DNA from: Lachnospiraceae bacterium UBA2864
GTDB lineage: Bacteria > Bacillota > Clostridia > Lachnospirales > Lachnospiraceae
Length of the DNA stretch: 64,000 nucleotides
Direction of reading: 5' to 3'
NCBI GenBank assembly: GCA_002350525.1
Contig: DEFA01000036.1
Coordinates: 79,797 to 143,796 of the forward strand
Positions 25,845-31,979 of this stretch are shown piece by piece; the stretch's first letter is position 1, and each line of letters opens with the position of its first letter. The notes below the pieces were generated by a model that had not been told where the DNA came from, did no database searches, and saw only the letters and a program-made list of their open reading frames with translations. The position numbers were made by a program, and so were the translations under genes.

Positions 25845-26917
25845 ATCTCAGAGAATTCAGAGAATGTGTGGAATTTAATATCGAACATGGTATATATCAT
25901 GCGGTACTCGGACTCGGTGCGCCGGGTGTCGGAAAGTCGCAGATCATAAAACAGATAGGTGACAAATACGGATATAAGGTTATAGATCTTCGACTGGCTC
26001 AGATGTCGGAAGTGGAGATCGGTGGTCTTATATATCCGAATGAAGAAAGGACCAAGACCAGATGGCTGGCTCCCGAAGTCCTTCCTGATGAAGAAAGAGA
26101 CGGAGAGAAGACGATCCTTCTCCTTGATGAGATCACTTCCTGTCCAAAGCGTGTTCAGGTTGCCGCTTATCAGCTCATACTGGATCGACGTGTCGGGCAG
26201 TACAGACTTCCTAAGGGTACATTTGTAATAGGCCTCGGAAACAGGGAGGATGATGATGGAGTATATATTCGTCTTGCAGGCCCGCTTGCGGACAGATTTG
26301 AGATTCTTTATATAGATGTCGATTTTAAGATATGGAAGAATGATTTTGCCATACCGTTCGGCGTACATCCTTATGTTATAAAATATCTGAACTTTAAACC
26401 TACTGCATTACATACACAGAAGGATGATCCGGAAAGCATGGTATTTGCTACGCCGCGTTCGTGGGAGAGAGTAAGTGACATTCTGAAAAAAAGCAGCGAT
26501 ATTAGTAATCCTGTTGTACAGAATAAGATCGCAGGAAATATAGGTGAGGCAGAAACCAAACAGTTTATTGCATATATAAAAGATAATTCGGACGGTGTGA
26601 CGGTTGATGATTATCTTGCGAAGAAAGTGGCTGCACCTGAAGACCCGGAAATGGTTGCGGTCCTTACAAATGCTCTTGTCGACAGAGTAAGCTATCTCAG
26701 AAGCGCGACCGATACGACGAGCTTATCGGAGGACCAGCGAAATGAAGTAGAATCTGTAATAGACGGAATATTCAGACTGGGCATAGCCGAACATGTGGTA
26801 GTCGGTGTAAGAGACCTGATGGAGCTTAACCGTAAAGTCGTAAGGCAGATTTTCCTTGAGATAGATAATCCGGAGGTTGAAAAATTTATAGAAGATAATA
26901 TGTATCTTGTTGGCTAA
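25841..26917 (+). CDS. MoxR-type AAA+ ATPase
   Basis: A 358-residue AAA+ ATPase. Walker A is GAPGVGKS at residues 26-33, Walker B is ILLLDEITS and sensor 1 lies in VIGLGNRED. The helical lid follows and the C-terminal 100 residues are helical. The short chain with a single AAA module matches the MoxR group, which works with VWA-domain partners on protein complexes. It overlaps the VWA gene by 4 bp, which strongly supports a physical pair. The cassette ends here; a gap of about 135 bp with palindromes precedes the next gene. Confidence 0.88.
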   Translation: MNLREFRECVEFNIEHGIYHAVLGLGAPGVGKSQIIKQIGDKYGYKVIDLRLAQMSEVEIGGLIYPNEERTKTRWLAPEVLPDEERDGEKTILLLDEITSCPKRVQVAAYQLILDRRVGQYRLPKGTFVIGLGNREDDDGVYIRLAGPLADRFEILYIDVDFKIWKNDFAIPFGVHPYVIKYLNFKPTALHTQKDDPESMVFATPRSWERVSDILKKSSDISNPVVQNKIAGNIGEAETKQFIAYIKDNSDGVTVDDYLAKKVAAPEDPEMVAVLTNALVDRVSYLRSATDTTSLSEDQRNEVESVIDGIFRLGIAEHVVVGVRDLMELNRKVVRQIFLEIDNPEVEKFIEDNMYLVG

Positions 26918-26944
26918 AGAGACCTTAAAAAAATTTTTAATCTA

Positions 26945-26996
26945 CTTTTAATGTTCATTAAAAGACCGCTTAATCAAAGCAGGGTATTATATACCC
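26945..26996 (+). promoter_or_regulatory. Two palindromes before UBA-like gene
   Basis: CTTTTAAT-gttc-ATTAAAAG (26945-26964) is a perfect 8-bp inverted repeat. GGGTATTATATACCC (26982-26996) is a near-perfect 15-bp palindrome containing a TATTAT -10-like core. The first may act as a weak terminator or an operator; the second is likely an operator over a promoter. Confidence 0.45.
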
Positions 26997-27053
26997 ATCA
27001 AAAAGATACAGTTCGAAATAAATATGTAAAATGATTAAGCGGAGGATAGAATA

Positions 27054-27590
27054 ATGGATGAATTCACAAAGGTAGAGAAGCTTGTAGATATAACAGGAGC
27101 ATCATATGAGGATGTAAGAGATGCTCTAAGAACCTGTGACGGTGATATGGTCGACTCAATGGTATATCTTGAAAAACTCGGAAAGGTTCGTACATATAAG
27201 AATAATAATATCGACCCGAGATTCAGACCTATTTCGGCAGAAGAAATTGCGGCAGCAGAATATAAGAAAGCAATGGAATGTCTTACAAGAGCAGAAAGAC
27301 GTGCACGTGCCAAAGCGGAAAAGAGAGCTGAGGCAAGAGCCAGAAGAGATGCAAAGAGAGGTGCTGTGGGTAACTTTTTTATAAGAATACTCAGATTCCT
27401 CGTACATAATAATCTTGTTATAACAAAGGACGAAAAGCAGTTTGCAAGTATCCCGCTTCTTGCGGTACTTATCATCTGCAATATTTCCGCAGGACTTGCG
27501 GCAGTTGCAATCTTCATATCGATGATGTTCGGCTATGAGTATTCACTTAGCGGGTTTGCATCACCTGTTTCGGATAGTGATATATATTAA
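27054..27590 (+). CDS. UBA-like domain membrane protein (DUF4342-like)
   Basis: A 178-residue protein. Residues 1-45 (FTKVEKLVDITGASYEDVRDALRTCDGDMVDSMVYLEK) are a UBA/TS-N-like three-helix fold of the kind found in EF-Ts and in DUF4342 proteins. A long basic Ala/Arg/Lys-rich helix follows (about 75-105). At about 120-165 there are hydrophobic segments ending in a membrane helix (IPLLAVLIICNISAGLAAVAIFISMMFG). It may tether a cytosolic protein-binding domain to the membrane. GCGGAGG precedes the ATG. A strong terminator follows, so it is a single-gene unit. Confidence 0.7.
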   Translation: MDEFTKVEKLVDITGASYEDVRDALRTCDGDMVDSMVYLEKLGKVRTYKNNNIDPRFRPISAEEIAAAEYKKAMECLTRAERRARAKAEKRAEARARRDAKRGAVGNFFIRILRFLVHNNLVITKDEKQFASIPLLAVLIICNISAGLAAVAIFISMMFGYEYSLSGFASPVSDSDIY

Positions 27591-27626
27591 TGCTTATTAA
27601 GGACAATGATATAGTCATGCTTTTTG

Positions 27627-27666
27627 CCCGGCTGAGAAGATTCTCAGCCGGGTGATCTGTTTTTTA
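27627..27666 (+). terminator. Terminator after UBA-like gene
   Basis: A perfect 12-bp GC-rich stem (27627-27638 with 27641-27652, 2-nt loop) is followed after 7 nt by a T run (27660-27666). Confidence 0.82.
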
Positions 27667-27710
27667 TTACGTGAAAACGGTAATTGTAACCGAAAATTCA
27701 CAAATATACA

Positions 27711-27739
27711 TTGACGATTTTCGGAATTATGAATATAAT
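27711..27739 (+). promoter_or_regulatory. Sigma-A promoter of second riboswitch operon
   Basis: TTGACG (27711-27716), a 17-bp spacer and TATAAT (27734-27739). The expected start at about 27746 falls on the G of TTGTCAGACA, as in the first riboswitch. Confidence 0.83.
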
Positions 27740-27745
27740 ATAATT

Positions 27746-27895
27746 GTCAGACAAAACAGAATATCTTGGCAAAGCAGGAGAAATCCTGTGACGCAAAGCT
27801 AAAGGGCCTAAGAAGATATTTATGGTAGCCAGTTGCACTTATTGATAAGCATCAGACTAGGTCATGAATGACCATTCCTGATGCATTTTGTTTTT
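27746..27895 (+). ncRNA. Cyclic di-GMP-I riboswitch (GEMM-I) with terminator
   Basis: The GEMM-I core is clear: GGCAAAG (27768), a hairpin CAGGA-gaaa-TCCTG, GACGCAAAGC (27790-27799), GGGCCTAAG, and ATGGTAGCCAGTTGC ending at about 27837. The expression platform is a long hairpin: GCATCAG (27849-27855) pairs with CTGATGC (27878-27884) and GGTCAT (27860-27865) with ATGACC (27868-27873), followed by a T-rich tract to 27895. This is a classic intrinsic terminator, 18 nt before the start codon of the HTH gene. c-di-GMP binding should therefore decide read-through; the direction (on or off) cannot be read with certainty. Confidence 0.95.
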
Positions 27896-27912
27896 AAGAC
27901 GGAGATATGCTT

Positions 27913-28125
27913 ATGGAAGGATATGTAACTATAAGAGAAATCGCGGAAAGATGGGAGCTAACAACCAGAAGAGTTCAGAAAATGTGTTCGGAAGGTCGTA
28001 TAATCGGTGTTATGAAATTCGGGAAAGCCTGGGCTATTCCAAAGGATGCCGAACGGCCGAAAGATGAGAGAGTTACAACGGGAATGTATAAGAATTGGAG
28101 GAAGAAGTACAAAGTCACGGGTTAG
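27913..28125 (+). CDS. Small helix-turn-helix DNA-binding protein
   Basis: A 70-residue protein with an excisionase/MerR-like winged helix-turn-helix (MEGYVTIREIAERWELTTRRVQKMCSEGRI), followed by a wing and a basic tail. The start ATG at 27913 has GGAG 8 nt before it; an ATG at 27907 is too close. It is the first gene after the c-di-GMP-I riboswitch. Proteins of this type often act as small regulators or as accessory factors of mobile elements, but no integrase or attachment site is near, so a regulatory role is more likely. Confidence 0.75.
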   Translation: MEGYVTIREIAERWELTTRRVQKMCSEGRIIGVMKFGKAWAIPKDAERPKDERVTTGMYKNWRKKYKVTG

Positions 28126-28134
28126 CACGGGACT

Positions 28135-29004
28135 TTGAAAAATCAAATGATTAATATTTTATGGTATTTTATGATATATTCCATTATCGGATGGATGATA
28201 GAAGTCAGCTACCATGCTGTTACCATGGGTAAAGTCGTGAACAGGGGCTTTCTGAACGGACCCTTATGTCCGGTATACGGTTCGGGCGTACTCATGGTAT
28301 TGATGGTAGTCGAGCTCTGCGGAAGCTGGTTCGGGTTTGAGACGGATCTGTCGAAAGCTAAAGTTATAGAGCTTTTTATCATCGGAATCATATTTGCCAC
28401 GTTGATAGAGCTGATTGCAGGATTTTTACTGGATCAGCTTTTTCATGCCAGATGGTGGGATTACAGAGACAGAAGGTTCAATCTGAATGGGTATATATGC
28501 CTGGAATTCAGTATATACTGGGGACTCGGGATAGCGTTTGTACTGAGAGTCATACAGCCTGTAATTGCTAAAGTCGTAAGCGGTATACCGGTTAAGATAT
28601 CATGGTTGATACTCGGTTTTTGTTATGTTATCTTCACAATTGATATTATCCTTACCGTTCTTACGGTGCTGAAACTTAACAGGCAACTTGAGAAAATGCG
28701 TGACATGGAAGCTGCGATAAATAAGCTGAGCGACGGAATGTCTGAAATTATCGGAACCGGCACTATTAAGACGATTGAAAAACTGAGCGAATCTCAGGAA
28801 AAAGTCGAGCAGGCCAAGGATGAGATCAAAGAAGATATAAGAGATAAGGTAGAACAGGCAAGAGCCGATCTTGAAGAGAGTTATAAGCGATTAAGACTTA
28901 TGATAAGATATCAGAGAATCTTCGGAATGGGCAGAATTCTTACTTCAATCTCTAAAAAGAGTAACAAAATGTACCAGGACATCCTTGACAGGATAAGGCA
29001 ATAG
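28135..29004 (+). CDS. CmpB-like membrane protein (putative ABC-transporter type IV family)
   Basis: About 285-289 residues. The N-terminal two thirds contain about five membrane helices and the family marks YSIIGWMIEV, NRGFLNGPLCPVYG, LDQLFHARWWDYRDRRFNLNGYICL. These match the PF06541 'putative ABC transporter type IV' group (CmpB), of unknown function. The C-terminal third (about 190-275) is a charged coiled coil in the cytosol. The start is uncertain: TTG at 28135 or ATG at 28147, neither with a good SD, so coupling to the upstream HTH gene 9 bp away is likely. It is in the c-di-GMP-I riboswitch operon, which makes it a candidate c-di-GMP-controlled envelope protein. Confidence 0.78.
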   Translation: MKNQMINILWYFMIYSIIGWMIEVSYHAVTMGKVVNRGFLNGPLCPVYGSGVLMVLMVVELCGSWFGFETDLSKAKVIELFIIGIIFATLIELIAGFLLDQLFHARWWDYRDRRFNLNGYICLEFSIYWGLGIAFVLRVIQPVIAKVVSGIPVKISWLILGFCYVIFTIDIILTVLTVLKLNRQLEKMRDMEAAINKLSDGMSEIIGTGTIKTIEKLSESQEKVEQAKDEIKEDIRDKVEQARADLEESYKRLRLMIRYQRIFGMGRILTSISKKSNKMYQDILDRIRQ

Positions 29005-29008
29005 GAGG

Positions 29009-29305
29009 ATTTATTATACTTACGCTGAGGCTCTGAATGGTGTATGGGGAGGGCTTAATATGCAGAAATCCCTGAAAGACAGCAGAATCACGGTACTGGG
29101 AACGGGTGATATAGGAACCTGTTTTGCAAAAAGAGTTCGTGGATTTGAACCTGCAGCGATCATTGGAGTAAACAGAAGCGGTAAGTGCCCGGATCCGGTA
29201 TACTATACAAGAGAGAAAAACGTTGAGATATTCTGCGAAAATCTGCTTAATTACGCAGAAGGAAACCCGCTTAACTGTGTTGTTGATAAACAAGCGGGAT
29301 ATTAA
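29009..29305 (+). pseudogene. Decayed D-isomer 2-hydroxyacid dehydrogenase
   Basis: The frame from 29009 reads YAEALNGVWGGLN, then the NAD-binding core ITVLGTGDIGTCFAKRVRGF and IIGVNRSGK, then jumps to NLLNYAEGNPLNCVVDKQAGY. These are the middle and the extreme C-terminus of a D-2-hydroxyacid dehydrogenase. The N-terminal catalytic part (about 100 residues) and about 120 residues of the Rossmann and catalytic region, with the catalytic Arg, Glu and His, are gone. There is no SD-linked start. This is an internal-deletion pseudogene, followed by what was probably the original terminator. Confidence 0.8.
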
Positions 29306-29327
29306 TATTTACATACAGAATTTATCT

Positions 29328-29357
29328 AAAGAGTGCCCGATCCGGACACTCTTTTTT
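29328..29357 (+). terminator. Rho-independent terminator
   Basis: The stem AAAGAGTGCCCG (29328-29339) pairs with CGGACACTCTTT (29343-29354) with one mismatch and ends in a run of six T. Confidence 0.87.
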
Positions 29358-29412
29358 CACATACTTTGTTCACACAAAAACTTATTTTTTGGATGCTCTC
29401 AGTGCATAAAAC

Positions 29413-29439
29413 TGATATAATAAATTACATAGGTGTAAT
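29413..29439 (+). promoter_or_regulatory. Extended -10 promoter with downstream palindrome
   Basis: TGATATAAT (29413-29421) is followed within 2 bp by ATTACA-tagg-TGTAAT (29424-29439), a perfect 6+4+6 palindrome covering the expected transcription start. It suggests a repressor site controlling the EAL gene. Confidence 0.5.
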
Positions 29440-29482
29440 GTGATATTTGGGGGAGAGAAGGTTTTTGTGACGGAGGGTGTAT

Positions 29483-31162
29483 ATGGGGTATGAAAATGAA
29501 AAATATGTATCATTCCTTAACAGACTGATAAGGATAACACATGAGGAGCCATACGATAAAGAAGAGTATGTCAATCTGATTCATGAGATATGTATCGATT
29601 ATAATCTGGCAAAGGGCGAAACGGAATTCTATCAGACTCCGATGATGGAGCAGCGTGGAATCGGGGAGAAGTTCTGCGATTTTGATAACGGAAAGGCAGA
29701 CTCTGTTTTACTTCGTATAAGACTGGTTTCCGAATCCAAGGCAATACTTATAGCCACGGTTTATACGGAAGAAGCATTGAAAGAACGTAGCGATGAAGAG
29801 ATGACAGAGATAGACACTATGCTCAGAGTGATCTTAGGTTTCGTCGCAAGAAGACGTCTTCTCAGAATGACGGAGATTTTCGGCTTCTCGGATCTGGAAG
29901 GCTTTTCAAATTTCAGGGCATTTGTTAGATACGTAGATATCGCAAATGCGGAGAACAGATTAGGCGGTAAGATTGCATTTTTCATAGATCTTCATAATTT
30001 TACGATGGTCAATCAGGAAATCGGAAGATCTAACGGAGATACGGTTCTCCATAACTATTACGAAATGTTAAAAAAGGCAATAGGAGATACCGGAATAGTC
30101 GTAAGACTTGGCGGTGATAAGTTTGTTGGCCTTTTTGACAGATCCATAAAGAGAGCCATATATGATCTGTTTACCAAAGCTTCGGTACCATACGGAGAAA
30201 TGGGTGAAAGTAAGATCCATATATCGGCTGCAGCGGGAGTATATATGATCCCTAATCCGTTCATGCTTAAAACTAACGGCGATATAATGGATAAGATCGT
30301 TATAGCGGTTGATATGGCGAAACACCAGGCTAATGGCGGAATCGTGGTCTATGATGATAAGATGAAATATGAAAAAGCTCACGTGAAGAAGGTACAGAGC
30401 AAATTCCGAGATGCGATAGAAAATGAAGAGTTTTTGGTTTATTATCAGCCGAAAGTAAACATAGATACAAGAGAGATAGTCGGAGCCGAGGCACTCTGCA
30501 GATGGATTAGAGATGATGTTGTCGTGCCGCCTATCGAATTTATACCGATTCTTGAAATGAATACGGATATATGTAAGCTTGATTTTTACATGCTCGAACA
30601 TGTATGTAAAGATATCAGAAGATGGCTCGATGAGGGACGTGATGTTGTCCGTGTATCGGTCAATTTCTCGAGAAAACATCTTGTTGACGTGGACCTGCTG
30701 GATAAGATAATTGCGGCTGTGGATAAGTATAATGTTCCGCATGAGTATATCGAGATAGAACTTACCGAGACAACGACGGACGTTATGTTCCGTGATCTGA
30801 AAAGAGTTGTTAACGGACTTCAGGAGCAGGGTATCAGTACGGCGGTTGATGACTTCGGTATCGGCTATTCTTCGCTTAATCTTATCAGAGAGATATCCTG
30901 GAATGTAATGAAGGTTGATAAGGAGTTTGTTCCTAAGGCAGTTGAAGATGAAAACAGCATATCGAATATTATGTTCAGACATGTTATAGCTCTTGCTCAG
31001 GATATGGGTATGGAAATCGTTATAGAGGGTGTTGAGAGCGTAGATCAGCTTGATATTCTCAGAAAGAGTAAATGCAGCATAGCTCAGGGCTATTTCTTTG
31101 ACAGACCTTTACCTCTTAAAGATTTTGAGGACAGGCTTGACAGGAAGGTATATCCCGAATAG
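29483..31162 (+). CDS. EAL-domain c-di-GMP phosphodiesterase with degenerate GGDEF domain
   Basis: A 559-residue cytosolic protein. An unassigned N-terminal region (1 to about 150) is followed by a GGDEF-fold domain whose active-site motif reads GGDKF (210-214). The loss of Glu predicts no cyclase activity, though GTP binding may remain. The EAL domain (about 310-555) looks complete: GAEALCRW (EAL at 336-338), VNFSRKHL, IEIELTETT, VDDFGIGYSSL, VKVDKEF, VIEGVES and AQGYFFDRP. It should cleave c-di-GMP to pGpG. The start ATG at 29483 has GGAGG 6 nt upstream. It lies a few kb from two c-di-GMP riboswitches and a cyclase gene. Confidence 0.9.
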   Translation: MGYENEKYVSFLNRLIRITHEEPYDKEEYVNLIHEICIDYNLAKGETEFYQTPMMEQRGIGEKFCDFDNGKADSVLLRIRLVSESKAILIATVYTEEALKERSDEEMTEIDTMLRVILGFVARRRLLRMTEIFGFSDLEGFSNFRAFVRYVDIANAENRLGGKIAFFIDLHNFTMVNQEIGRSNGDTVLHNYYEMLKKAIGDTGIVVRLGGDKFVGLFDRSIKRAIYDLFTKASVPYGEMGESKIHISAAAGVYMIPNPFMLKTNGDIMDKIVIAVDMAKHQANGGIVVYDDKMKYEKAHVKKVQSKFRDAIENEEFLVYYQPKVNIDTREIVGAEALCRWIRDDVVVPPIEFIPILEMNTDICKLDFYMLEHVCKDIRRWLDEGRDVVRVSVNFSRKHLVDVDLLDKIIAAVDKYNVPHEYIEIELTETTTDVMFRDLKRVVNGLQEQGISTAVDDFGIGYSSLNLIREISWNVMKVDKEFVPKAVEDENSISNIMFRHVIALAQDMGMEIVIEGVESVDQLDILRKSKCSIAQGYFFDRPLPLKDFEDRLDRKVYPE

Positions 31163-31199
31163 ATATATGGGGAATAAATATTGACGGGGAGGAATAAGA

Positions 31200-31835
31200 A
31201 TGACAGCTAAGGAGTTGTTGGATCTTTCTTTGGGCGGATTGGATGATGAAGCCATAGATTTTTTGAAGAGCAAGATAATAGGGGAATATCTTGATTTCTA
31301 TTATGCGGATCCGTCATCTGTATCCAGAGAAATATTTATGGAGAAGCTGTGCGATTATCTTGAAAAGGTTGAACTTAAGACAGGTGACAGCCTTAATGTT
31401 AATCTTCAGAAATACATGTCCGGTATGAAGAACCTTGCGGGAAGAAGAGTTGCAAGAGAAACCCGTGTGAAAAAGGGGGAATCGAAACCTCCGGTTCCAC
31501 GTGCAAGACAGTTCTATGAGAAAGCAAAGGATATAAGGTATTTAAAAGACCCGTCCTTTGAACAGAGAATAGAATTCGTAAAGATAATTCTGTGTCTGTA
31601 TATGTCAGAGATAAATGAAAAGAATTATATGATCTTTGATTTTGATGATTCTGTAGAGAATATCAATATAGACAGAATACTTCTTTCGATGAAATCCGAG
31701 ATAATCGAAGGACGTGTCGGGCGTAAGAAAATGTTTGACCTCTCGTCAAAATACGGAATAGATATGTGTACTGTAATCCTTACTCTGATATTTTATAGCT
31801 ATATAAAGTACGCAAAGGCGGGGGACGATTTATAA
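31200..31835 (+). CDS. Hypothetical protein
   Basis: A 211-residue, largely helical and charged protein with no recognised family. A basic central stretch (about 75-105: GRRVARETRVKKGESKPPVPRAR) separates two helical halves, and the C-terminus is hydrophobic (VILTLIFYSYIKYAK). GGGGAGG precedes the ATG. It follows the EAL gene by 37 bp and is probably co-transcribed with it, so it may belong to the same signalling unit; that is inference from position only. Confidence 0.6.
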   Translation: MTAKELLDLSLGGLDDEAIDFLKSKIIGEYLDFYYADPSSVSREIFMEKLCDYLEKVELKTGDSLNVNLQKYMSGMKNLAGRRVARETRVKKGESKPPVPRARQFYEKAKDIRYLKDPSFEQRIEFVKIILCLYMSEINEKNYMIFDFDDSVENINIDRILLSMKSEIIEGRVGRKKMFDLSSKYGIDMCTVILTLIFYSYIKYAKAGDDL

Positions 31836-31963
31836 CTGCCCGTACCGAAAATGCGGGAATTGTGATAGAATGTACATCCGAGATATTGGATGATCCGAAA
31901 AATATATATGTAGCACTTACGGGAGACCAGTGCGCAGTAACCAACATAAGAATTAACTTATAG
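31832..31963 (+). pseudogene. Short coding remnant, unidentified
   Basis: In a frame different from the preceding gene, 43 codons read as ordinary protein (GIVIECTSEILDDPKNIYVA, TGDQCAVTNIRINL) and end at a TAG just before the kinase gene. There is no start codon with an SD. It looks like the C-terminal tail of a lost gene, perhaps a glycosidase or binding domain, but I cannot name it. Confidence 0.4.
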
Positions 31964-31979
31964 GAGAAGAACTGGGATT

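Noticed and set aside
27913..28125. Small excisionase-like HTH gene as sign of a mobile element
   Set aside because: No integrase, attachment repeat or phage gene is near, and the gene sits behind a riboswitch and a normal promoter.
30068..30982. Long reverse-strand reading frame inside the EAL gene
   Set aside because: The forward frame carries all EAL motifs; the reverse frame has no start signal or domain.
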